This document shows, piece by piece, positions 24,389 to 34,889 of a stretch of 64,000 bases of DNA. Position numbers and translations under genes: made by a program. The notes beneath the pieces were generated by a model. It worked only from the letters and a program-made list of their open reading frames with translations. It ran no database searches and was not told the DNA's origin. How positions within the stretch are numbered: the stretch's first letter is position 1; each line of letters begins with the position of its first letter. This DNA comes from Terfezia claveryi (lineage: Eukaryota > Ascomycota > Pezizomycetes > Pezizales > Pezizaceae): NCBI GenBank assembly GCA_015179025.1, contig WHUX01000108.1, positions 118,507-182,506 on the forward strand, read 5' to 3'.

Positions 24389-24675
24389 ACCTTTCATAAG
24401 AGCGACTTCCCTCTCGATTCTCATCACTACACACTGCCTGTTACCGTGTTTAGTTCAACCAAAAAAGCCACTTTTGAAAAATCATGAGAGATCGAGGCAA
24501 GCAAGCAGGAAGCTCTACATCTTGAATTCTTCCAAGAATACCTATTCCTCTAATATCCTAAGAAATCTAACAGACCGAACCAGATTTGCGTTGTATAGAT
24601 GGTTAAGAATGTGGGTGAAGTTGTTGTCATGTTGCTTCCCATACAAATTTGATGGCAACGGCATGTACGGTACCG

Positions 24676-24758
24676 GTACCTATGCTCCGTCTCATAGCCT
24701 TAGGGTCCACAGATGTATAGACTCCAAAAAAAAAAAATTAAAAAAATGTACCTATGCT
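24676..24758 (+). mobile_element. 5'-truncated SINE tail copy
   Basis: GTACCTATGCT is duplicated (24676-24686 and 24748-24758). The insert is only the SINE 3' end: CCGTCTCATAGCCTTAGGGT, then GACTCC and an A-rich tail. It matches the tail of the full-length SINE at 11.1-11.4 kb. Confidence 0.8.
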
Positions 24759-24919
24759 TCCCCCAACCGGCAGCAGCTCTGGACATTCCGTGACCGTGAT
24801 AAATATTCTTGATAATGCCAACCTGATTCTAGAAGCATTAAACAATCGAGGGCGTTTGCGGAAGGGAAGAACACGCTAAAAAAGCACTAGCGTATAATCG
24901 AAAAGTGGACTTGGGATGC

Positions 24920-24967
24920 AGAAAAGGGCCTCTGCGAGGGGTAGTGCAACCAGACTAAGAAAAGGGC
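24920..24967 (+). repeat. Mini-insertion 7
   Basis: AGAAAAGGGC is duplicated exactly (24920-24929 and 24958-24967) around a 28-bp insert whose end reads GGGGTAGTGCAACCAGACTA. Confidence 0.8.
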
Positions 24968-25717
24968 ACTTCTACCCACAACTCCCATAAGATTCACACC
25001 GTTTCCAAAACATCCAAAGTTGAGTAGTCTATTTACGCCCATCCGATTCATTACTTCTACAACATAGCCTTTTTCTTGCTGTAATCGCTCCATAGCCAAA
25101 GTGCGCGAGAATCCGCTTTGTTAACGCTCTCGAAGGTTTCAATGTCAACTTAAACAGTACCGACGCCTTCCATATCACTCTGCTAACCCCATTGTATTAT
25201 GAGAGGAAACGGGATTTGGACGCTTGTTTTGTTTGTTTATTGGTTTTTCCTATTGTTCAGAACAAGAGCTATCTTTCTTCGATTTCTAAATTTTCGTTTA
25301 TAGGCGGATAGCAATGTCGGATGGCTATTTCAGTGCCAATCAGACTAATTGTGCTGCTTAATTGCACTCTCTCCTGCAATCCACTCAGCCCTTCATGATA
25401 GTTATAATTTCCCACGCTCAGTCAGCACGTTTTTTCCTAGTTACAGGTACATATTCAAAGTGAACAACCTATACTGGACGATAGCCTTCAATAGGGACAT
25501 AGTAGCCAGTTTATAAGGTCGAATGGCATAGCGCACTAGTGGTGTACATAGAGAGCATCAGTAGGTACCTTTTTGAAAGTATTTGCATTGATATGATGTT
25601 TCTGCGTGCTCGCGTATTACATTGGATATGTTCGAGAACAATGAGCTCGTCATGACCGGCCACCTTTCTGTCAGAAAGTCTCCGCCATACGTTTAAAATA
25701 GACAAGAGGAAAAAAAT

Positions 25718-25747
25718 TTTGTTCCAACCAACCAGACTATTTGTTCC
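25718..25747 (+). repeat. Mini-insertion 8
   Basis: TTTGTTCC is duplicated (25718-25725 and 25740-25747) around AACCAACCAGACTA. Confidence 0.75.
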
Positions 25748-27334
25748 GCGCCTGCGTAGGATAGGGCAATTCTTATCGTGTTCCGCCTGAGCCTTTTTCC
25801 GTATTAACTTTCTTGACTAGGGTTTCCTGGTGGCTCGTTATACCATCTTGAAGGATTATATTTTTTTTTCTAAGAAAAATAAAACTTTCTCATAAAGCTA
25901 AATCAGGCTCCTATTATATCAATACTAGTTAGTACTCATATCCTTATTTTGGTTGTCTCCCGTTGCTTTCAGCCTTTATCATTATGTACACAGTTCAATT
26001 TCTCGTTATCTCCGGGGATATTGATGTAACTCTGCGGGTATTTCTCAAGTTGGTATGCATATGCTCGTGCATGCATGCCAACCTCAAATGTCAACAACAC
26101 ACAAAGCTTTACCTATAGGTAGGCAGTCGGAGCTGGTTCTGGTATGAATCTGCGGAGCTGGGCTCGGTATCTCACCCTCGTACAGCTTTAGGTCAACCCC
26201 TCAATTGAATTACCCTCAATTCCCCATTCCCACTCCTCAATCCTTGTTTGCGCGTGAACACGTCTAGATACACTATTATATCGAAACCCCATCAAGGTCG
26301 AATTGTGACCTTGGAAACGAATATTACTGATATATATTTACTTATATTGTATCCGCACGAAATGATTTGGGTGCCTTCACCCCTGATACTATAACGTCAG
26401 AAATGATCTTGAGAAAAAACCTCATCCAGACTGTACGAGGAAGATTAAGATAATTTAATACTGCCTGCGCCTCCAGCTAAAAAGTCTACTGCACTACTAA
26501 CTTCTCACATCATCTCTGCCAAGACCAATAGCAACGCACGGCCATAATAATATTACCCTTCTCATTATCTCAGGTACCTAGATGGGTAGACCTATGATAT
26601 GGGCCACACACCTTGTTCCTGATATACTCATATATATTTATACCGTCATTCTAATCATAAAGAATCGAGCAAAGCCTTTTGCGTATCGTGAGCATATCAA
26701 GCCATGCGCTGCATATTTGGCAGATACCTTCACTAAAAGTATCAGCCTAATTAGTATGACAAACACTAGAAGATGTATCCAATCGTCTACATGCATGCTG
26801 TGCATGCGCGAAACCAGAACACGTGAGGCTGGCTGCAGATACTAGAACAGTCTTGTCCAATCACTAAGGATCACGAACTTGTAGTCTTGTAGATCTTCCC
26901 TATACCTAACTACAGTAGGTAAAGCACGCTTTTATGGTAATGCACGCTAGCAACAAGATAGGCGTACTAGTAGCAATGTTATGAAGAATTCGCTTGTTTT
27001 ACCTAGTTAGGTATAGTATGGCGGGCCTTACCACCCCGCATGTTACCCATGGAGGTATATATATTTCAAATGCACAGGTGTAAACCTCACATGTTCTACC
27101 AGCGTTGACAGTCATACAACTTGGGTAAACAATCTCGACCAGCAACTCTCACCAAAAAACTTGATATTCTCATTCTGTAACCATTTTCCACCGCCATTTT
27201 GAAGGTATTTAGGCTCTACTTGGGAATCTCAAATCCAGCTGACCGGGATTTTGAACCTTTTTGATATCGGTTCTAGAGCAAGAGTCGAGTTCCAACAGCG
27301 TGGGTTTTTATCAGTTACTTCAAACGTTTGCGAT
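25748..27334. other. Intergenic; promoter region of the ubiquitin-RING gene
   Basis: No coding frame that I can support. A GCATATGC...GCATGCATGC-rich stretch lies near 26056-26080. The final few hundred bases presumably include the promoter and leader of the gene starting at 27335; an upstream intron is possible because the frame stays open back to about 27250 without an ATG. Confidence 0.4.
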
Positions 27335-29146
27335 ATGTTACTAGGACCTCTCGAGGTAACTCTCGGTGGGCAGGGCAGCACAGAAGTCACCGGTGCTGTC
27401 ACGGAGATCGTAATTGACAAAAAATTAAAAATCTCCTTCCATCGAACCGTCCGCGTACCAGACGACAATCAGCAGCATGAATTGCCTCCCAGCCTTGGAC
27501 GCTTCCCCCTTTTCAATGTGGCAGCGTTCAAATCGAATTTACCTCCGGACATGGTAGAAAAAGGCGGAATGTTTTTACCTATGTATCAGCGAGAAGCAAT
27601 GTGGATGCAGTTCAATGGATACCAGGTTCACAATGAGGAACCGTATGCAATCAGAGTGTTCGTTGGTGGAGTAAATGGGATTACCGGAGAGCCAATGGTC
27701 CCCGACATGAGCACATTATTGAAAGCGAGAAATGGAGTCCCCCCCAAGCAAGATTATGTGGTTGTCCCACCTCAGCCTTGGCTCGATGGTGTTGCAATAG
27801 CACCAGGTGAGCATTCAGGATCACATATACCTACTCACAATAAATACCACTGAGTCGAATTAATTGAAAAATAAAAACTAAGATGAGCACCAGGTACTGT
27901 GAGTCAGTTTGTTGCCATGCCGGCTGGAACTGGGTACAATATCGAACATCAAGTGACGGGCAAGGAAAACGTTGGTGGCCTTCAACTCGAAATTATTCCT
28001 GCCAAAAAGCGCATCATTCCAGATCCACTAACACAGCGCCCTACGCACCAAGCCTTTAGTTCCTCCCACAGCACATCTAGTCCTAGCCCTGGCCTCTCCA
28101 TAGCCAGCGCCTCGCATAGTACCCTCAGTTCTGGATATCCCAATCTGGAGTCGTCATATATTATTTATATTAAGATGCTTACCGGAAAAACAATTTCCCT
28201 TTGCGTTAGCAGTTTAGACACGATTAATTATCTTAAGTCGAAGATCCAAGACAAGGAGGGCATTGCCCCAGACCAACAGCGATTCATTTTTGCAGGTAAA
28301 CAACTGGAGGATGGTCGAACACTGTCAGATTATAATATTACCCAACAGGCCACTCTGCATCTGATCTTGCGCCTTCGTGGTGGCTGTAATCCAGAGCCAC
28401 TGACTATGGGCATAGCTGCTGGTGGCCAAATCAACCAGAACATTCGAGAAGACAAGAATCCGGCAGATATATGGGACACTGGTCGCAGTAGGTTCATTAA
28501 TATACAGTTTATCAATGCTGTTAGGTTCGAAGAGGTCACTGGCATGCTCATGCCCCCGACTCCGATATCAGTTCAAACGTATGCCAATGCTGGGTTACCG
28601 TTTTTCCAGTTCCTGAACGAGGATCCTTCGGTAATTTCTGGAGACTTTGGGAAGCTTAGGTCTGTGGCTCAAATTGATCGAGCTACACTTGCCTCAGCCA
28701 ATAAAGACACCATCTATCATCCAAGAGTACCTCAAGTTTGTGCTATCTGCTTAAGGGCTCTGGCTGACTGTGTGTAAGTCACATTGTTCCTATTCTTGTA
28801 TTTGTATCTCGGGTACTAAAGCTCCGTGAATACTGTGCTTTCCTTACATGTATGCTTTCCTCTACTGCGGCCCTTTTCCTCCAGCCAAAAACTGATTTAA
28901 GATCTTTAATATAGCATTCGCCCTTGCAACCATACAATTTGTCGTAACTGTGCAACTAGCACCGGCACAGCAACTGGCAAGAGATGTACTTTCTGTAAAA
29001 AGACTGTCGTGCGCCTTGTGGGAGTAGCTGCGCCAATGATGGCACCAAACTTTGAGACCTTGAACAAGACTTTGCCGGTAATTTTGATGAAGGTAAAGGA
29101 CCGCAGAATGCCATTCAAGAGTATCAATAACAAGCAGGAAGCCTGA
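27335..29146 (+). CDS. RING-finger protein with an internal ubiquitin domain
   Basis: Exons 27335-27806, 27894-28773 and 28915-29146 join to 528 codons (527 aa). Introns are 27807-27893 (GTGAGC...CAG) and 28774-28914 (GTAAGT, CTGAT branch site, TAG). Residues about 1-220 hold a region ([51 protein letters not shown]) I recall from fungal and bacterial proteins without known function. Residues 246-321 are a near-canonical ubiquitin. Residues 322-439 contain a second conserved block ([20 protein letters not shown]). A RING follows from 440: CAIC...[10 protein letters not shown]...RCTFC, i.e. C-x2-C, C-x-H-x2-C-x2-C, C-x2-C. A ubiquitin E3 ligase role is inferred. The LRLRGG|C junction could be cut by deubiquitinases. 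Lys63 of ubiquitin is replaced by Gln; Lys6, 11, 27, 29, 33 and 48 remain. The start is uncertain. Confidence 0.8.
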
Positions 29147-29683
29147 CCATGGCTTGCCCTGGTCTCCACAGGAGTCTGTGATAGGGCGAGTAAGTTAAGA
29201 GTTAGGGTATTGAAAATTTTTGTTGTTTCCTTTACTGTACTATTCATCTTTTTGTTGGTATACGTCCTTTGTTTTCCTGGGGAGGTATCTTGTCCTGTAC
29301 GGAGGTGTGGTAGGGAGCGGCCCGAAGGCTGAACAATCGCCTTTGACCTATCCTAGGGGATGAATACGAGTAATGGTTTACCAGAATCAACAGAAAACTA
29401 TTACTAGGGACGCCAGGAATGCATATGGACAATAAACTTTTGAGGAGTAGCGTAGCTATTCAAGCAGAATCAGAATCAGATTAGGCCTAGCTCGCACACA
29501 GTGGCCAGATCAGAGATCATAAAGAATAAATATGAATACGCTATATATCTTATATTACATAGAAATAAGAAACACACGCAGAAATCAAGTCAATCAATTA
29601 ATCCTCATCCTCATCACCTACAAACGCTGCAATCACTAAAGGCAAATTTCCCTCCGTACTACTTCATTCAAGCTTTTCCTCAG

Positions 29684-30085
29684 CTAAAAGATCTTCCTCC
29701 TCTTGTGTTGTAGGCCGACGAGGGCGGTGATGTCGGAAGTGCTGAATTGTGCACTCGTACTTGTAAATTTTGCTGCTTCTTCCCATGGCATGCGAGTGCA
29801 GTGTGTACAGTAAATGTGGCGATGTCCTGGCTCATCCCGAATAGACATCTGCATGAATTGATAGTTTTCGGTTATAAAGATAGTTGCCAAACCACAGGGA
29901 GCCAGCTCCAGATACTGTATAGTCATCCTGTAATTCCTGGTATCGGCCCGCAAATTCCTGAACTGTTGGCAGAGGTTGTGTTGCCATTTAAGCGGATTTG
30001 AGGTAGTGCATACAATAAAAGCCGTGGCAATAGTGGTATAGAAGAAAAAACCATACCAATGGGACGGTATTATGAAGATTCTCAC
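29684..30085 (-). CDS. Uncharacterised open frame, possibly a gene fragment
   Basis: A 134-codon open frame beginning at a GTG; the first good ATG is at 29926, giving about 80 aa. It contains ELAPCGLATIFITENYQF and HIYCTHCTRMPWEEAAKF, which look like real protein with a possible C-x2-C metal site and a basic C-terminus (QHKRRK). I do not recognise a family. It could be the last exon of a longer minus-strand gene; no splice partner could be set. Confidence 0.3.
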   Translation of the reverse strand: MRIFIIPSHWYGFFFYTTIATAFIVCTTSNPLKWQHNLCQQFRNLRADTRNYRMTIQYLELAPCGLATIFITENYQFMQMSIRDEPGHRHIYCTHCTRMPWEEAAKFTSTSAQFSTSDITALVGLQHKRRKIF

Positions 30086-30635
30086 ACACTAGCTACTTTC
30101 GGTATTTCACGGTTGCAAGGATCTCCAGGCTCAAGCCGTGGCTTGGGACTTTCCCACCCCTGGCTCGAGCCGGCTCGTCTCGCGTAAAGTAGATTATGAG
30201 GGTTGGGGTCGACCGCTCCCAATGAAGGTTCCGTCAAAGGTTCCAGGCTTCGTCATAGCCTAAAGCTGACTGCGAGTACAGACTTTAAATAAAAAAATTA
30301 TGAGGTCAAATGAGGCATATATGCACTTATTCAAATGTAATCCGCGCAAGTTTGTAAATTTACAACTGGTGACTCGCATAGATACTCATAATGATATGAC
30401 CTTTCATGTGTAATTTTATATAGCCTTGCTGAAAAAGAATTATAGCAGCCTAGCCATTTTCAGTACTGTTCTATGGGGTATAACGTAATGTAGTGTACAT
30501 ACTTCCTATCCTGGGCCACATACATATTGACTTGAATTTAACGAATAGATTGTTGGGACTGCAACGTATTTGAAGATTCTCACATCCTGGGGTCCTTCGG
30601 TATTCACGGTTGCAACAGCTTCCGGGCTTGTCTGG
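30074..30635. repeat. Pair of direct repeats 496 bp apart
   Basis: GAAGATTCTCACA...TTCGGTATT(T)CACGGTTGCAA occurs at about 30074-30115 and again at about 30570-30612, followed in both by related CTCCAGGCT / TTCCGGGCT. Origin unknown; a partial dispersed repeat. Confidence 0.5.
30202..30296 (+). mobile_element. 5'-truncated SINE copy
   Basis: ATTATGAGG is duplicated (30193-30201 and 30297-30305). The insert ends CGTCATAGCCTAAAGCT, then GTACAGACTT and an A-rich tail, the same tail as the SINE at 11.1-11.4 kb. About 95 bp remain; the tRNA-like head is missing. Confidence 0.75.
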
Positions 30636-31843
30636 TGCCATGGCGCCAGGCGTAATACATTCAAACCTCCATCCCACCTACTGTAGGGCATAGGCAAATC
30701 CTCCAAAGGTTAACGACAGTCCAGTTCCCATGCTATGAGTGTATGGTATTAAGTGGCATAGCGATAAAGTGTTCCCCCATTTGCGTAGTAGAGATAATCC
30801 AATCCGCCCAAGCTGTAAATCTACTCAAGCCATAAACGAATCAATTGCAACAAGACATCACAAGGCCAAATTAGGCCCAAACACCTTAGGCATTAAGAAA
30901 AGGAAACGAACCATCAAAATTCTGGGGGATTAAAAACCTCACGACTTCCACAAAGACGCAAGTACGTAGTGCTAGTATATCTTCCACCATCCTCATGTAA
31001 AGTGCATTCAAGTGCAGCAGACCCGAGACTCAAAATCCGTTTTAATCGGTAGAAACGAGATGTGATCCTCGTCGGTACAGGTTGAAGCCACTCAATACAA
31101 AAAGCACCTTCCCCTTTTCTAAATGTCACTCTTTTGGCAGCAGGTTGATTCTATGGGCCCCGCGCAGCAAAAGGTACCCTCGGGGCCACAAGAATGGACA
31201 ATATAAGGGGGCGCACAGAGAAATGGTGCGCAGGTTAAAATAGATCGCAGGATGATGAGTGACATTGTGGGGAGTATTGTAGTTTTTATCTGTGGGGTTT
31301 AAGTTTGTTTGGTGGAATATGAATCCGAAGACCGATCCGTTTTATACTGCGATCGCTTGAATACACATACCATGATCTGATTTCGAGGACGAGAAGGATG
31401 TTTTGAGCTTCAAATCACAGGTTCATGCCGGATCAGACAAAACAATGAACATACTACTCTGTATGAACTTCGTGCAGTATTTTTTTAAAAAAAAATATGA
31501 GATTCGTGCATAAATTGAACCTAGTTTATGCAAGGAGGTTTTAAATTAAGATTTAACTAGATAGCTTTCGATTATGCAAATTCGATGACGTACATCACAT
31601 CACCCTCTAGTCCCGTATTCCAGCTCCTTTCCTAGCTTCCTACTTTCAGTAGTTACTCACTAGAATCTTGAAGTACTCGAGATTGAAATATATCATTCTC
31701 TCATATGTACTCAAGTATTCTACCGGTATCATAACCTCCACGGGAAAAAATATGTACATGTAGTTACTTAGTAAGTGGTAAGCTAACACAAGGATTTGAA
31801 TTCGATGTAGCATGCATATCTGGAGCAGGTTGGAGACGAATAA

Positions 31844-32110
31844 ATGTTACCTAAGTATGTGTCACAAATCTTAAAAAGTCATCTGGTGCTTCTTCAGCTT
31901 TCACCAAACGTCAACAGGAATGTTGACAATTCGCCTGTGTTCCTTGATAGCCTTCCAGACGCTCCACCGTACCCCACACAGGTATTCGTATACCTAGCAT
32001 CCGCCATTCTCCGCCTTGGGTGTAATCGTAAGAGCTCCCCAGTAGAAGGACGCCAGTTGGTTGCACTTGCTAAGATTCTATATGCCCTAGATCCAGCGAC
32101 CTTTACATGA
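31844..32110 (+). CDS. Hypothetical 88-aa open frame
   Basis: ATG-initiated, uninterrupted, with mixed composition (VFVYLASAILRLGCNRKSSP, then GRQLVALAKILYAL). No signal peptide or motif recognised. It could be a gene fragment or chance. Confidence 0.2.
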   Translation: MLPKYVSQILKSHLVLLQLSPNVNRNVDNSPVFLDSLPDAPPYPTQVFVYLASAILRLGCNRKSSPVEGRQLVALAKILYALDPATFT

Positions 32111-32577
32111 TTAATTACAACGTTATTATCCTAAGTACTTACTCGCGAATATAGGAAGCTAGGCAAAGACTTGAAATGGGAACTAAACTTTCCCTGAACT
32201 CGGTTGGTTGACTGCCAGCAACTATTCTAATTTGGCAACAACAATATTGATAGGACTAATCATAAGATTTGGAAAATTGGGTGAGCAGATACTTTAACGT
32301 CCTCGGATGTTTATTCCTTCTTATGCCATTTCATGTATAGCCTCATACATACGGACATATATATATCATATCCTTGGATTAGATAATTAAGTATATCAGC
32401 AAGATATATTGTCAAGGAGTACCACCGCCACCGACGTAGTGCTGCAATCCAGAATAGTAGTACTGTAATCCCTGCTGACGGAGCTGATCCCGAGACAAAC
32501 CTGGCAACCGGCTCGACATGCCACTTGCGGCAGCATACAATTACGGTCCCTCGGCCAAGCCAGAGTACCGAAATGGA

Positions 32578-32637
32578 ACTGCCGAGTGCCAACCAGACTA
32601 CTGCCGACTCGCCGAGTGCCAACCAGACTACTGCCGA
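32578..32637 (+). repeat. Mini-insertion 9, tandemly duplicated
   Basis: ACTGCCGA occurs at 32578-32585, 32600-32607 and 32630-32637. GTGCCAACCAGACT lies between the first two, and CTCGCCGA plus the same 14-mer lies between the second and third. This reads as one mini-insertion with its duplication, followed by a 30-bp tandem duplication. Confidence 0.7.
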
Positions 32638-34889
32638 CTACATTATGTCAGGAATCTGGGGGCGCGATGAATCTGGAAGGCTATAGCGAGAAATGCAGCT
32701 CCATACGTATCTATCGAAGAAACAATATAATGCCAAAGGACCTCAAAGAAAATGGTTATAACAAGCCTACTACAGAGACAAAACATCTGCTGGTGAAGCC
32801 CAGAACATATTGGCTTGGAACGTCGTCAAAAACCTAGATTGATGGTAGTTCACGCACTGTTGATCTAGGTACATAAGGGATGGTAAATAGAATCATAAGG
32901 ATTTGGATTCGAATGTGCATCCGGCCTGTAGGTACCTAGGTGCAAAATTCATTCAGCTGACTCCTGCAAGTAAGGTACAGGTTTCAAGAAAAAGCAAACA
33001 TCCAACTTCAAAATTCGACCGACGTAGAAGTAACTATTAAAAAATTGACAGCGGGGGACCGACCAGATGCCACATGGGGAGTCCATGCACCAACTCAGCT
33101 GCTGCAATCCGGTCCGATACATGATGCAAAGTATTCTGAAGCTGTACAGAACCTACACCTCGCCAGTGTGCTGTCCGCAAGCGATAGCTTATCTTACATG
33201 CTGGCCACGCGATACATAGATAGATTCAACTAGCTGGTCTAGGATGTGGAGCGGCATTTTGCATTGCCACGCTGGGAATTCCCTACATCCGTAACGTTTT
33301 GATAGGTGATAACCTTACCGTACATGGGCAGGATTGGCAGCGCAGCCAACCAGTAGTCTCGGCACCGAGGGCATCCTTGACGTATCTTGTTCTCCCAACT
33401 CCAACAGTCAACAAGTCCAGGGCACGGGCGGGGATCTTTTTCAGAGACGATGCAGATTTGGCATCTGCTAGAAAAGTTCCCAATTGGGCAGACTCTGTAC
33501 TCGGCATTAGCGAGAATCACACTGCAATTGGTAGTTTGCGACGTACCGAGTAGTTCTCGATCACAACACCATTATATAACTACAACTGCTGCGATACAAG
33601 CAGCCTGAACATTCCATGATTCACCAAGGGGGCGATTAAGTGTAAGTCTACCCACCCGACGACGTGGAGCTCCACTATCCAAACATGCCATGACCACCTA
33701 TGTACTTGCTTCAAGCACCATGGTTGTCGATCGCAGTCTTGAAGCTCTGCAACCCTGATTCAGCTTGCCCTATCCACGGCTATACTGGTATTGTTGAAAG
33801 TTTACTTCTTTGATTTTTCTTTTCCTTGTTTGCGGTGGCCAATACTCGGGTACTCTACTACTAAAACCGCCCACTGCAGTCACAGCGTGTCGTTCGGATT
33901 GCTCCACTGAGCGATGTGCTATATTTGACTCCGCCTTCTAGGTAGGACTCGCGTATATGTCGCCACCGTGCAAGAAACGTGATATTACGTACAGTAGCCC
34001 TTCTGCACTCGGCTGCTTCACAACTGGCCAGTGGCCCTTCATAAACGCCCGTATGCATAGCCCGCTTGAATACGGGTCTCAGTAAAAAGTGCTTGATCTT
34101 GTACTACATAGGGGGCTGCTAGCTTGGCGCGCTTCTCCACAGCACTTTGGGGATTGATTGCCTCATAATATCGCCCCCAACAATCCTCTCACCCTTTCAT
34201 CTCTCCTCCTCTTCCGCCTGCGCCCCCATTGATTTCTTTCCTTTCATCTTCCTGTGCTCCTTTTCGCACTGGGGCACCAAACTGGGTTCCCATCCAGTAT
34301 CACCAAACCAAGGACGATACCGCCGGGAATAGGTACTACTTCCCAGGAACGACGAAAGGACCTCCGGGATTGTGTGCAAAATAGAACAGAGGAAAGACTT
34401 CTTGCCTGCTGCGGCGCGTAGGAATTGTGGGAGATAGGGGCGGATTCCCCCCTGACGGGCTGGGCTGCAGTGGATTCAATACGCCAATCAGACCCATTGA
34501 ATTGAATGTAAGAAATAGCCTTCCGATCTTTTCCTTTCTTTTTGTTTCTTTCCACTGCATTGATCCTCCATCTCGCGGGTGGACGACGGCACGATGCGTC
34601 TTGGGCGTGTCAATTGCGGGATATGCGCATTTGGGGGCCTGGTGTGCGGTAAGGTACCGTTGCAACCTTCTGTTATCACTCCACTCATAACAAACAACAT
34701 TGAGATGCTTCCTAGCCGGATTACATATACGCCTGCATCGTCCACACTCTGTTGACTCCCTCTCTACACTGCTGGTAATCGCAAGACCCCACTGTCGCAG
34801 CCTCTCAAGTATTCCCTCGTTTGACTTCTGCCTCTGAGGACCAACTAACAGAAACCTGCTTGATCATAGCAAACAAAGACTCGTGAACG

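Larger units (their letters stand above)
30640..34889. other. Long intergenic region upstream of the ABC transporter gene
   Basis: No confident gene. It holds one small ATG-initiated frame (31844-32110, listed separately), mini-insertion 9, A/T runs near 31481-31495, and at 33299-33553 an open plus-strand frame with protein-like composition (FFRDDADLASARKVPNWADS) that I cannot assign. The last about 600 bp are CT-rich and probably the promoter and leader of the transporter gene. Confidence 0.4.

Noticed and set aside
33239..33553. Overlapping frames on both strands as a gene
   Set aside because: Composition is suggestive, but no family, start context or splice partners could be identified.
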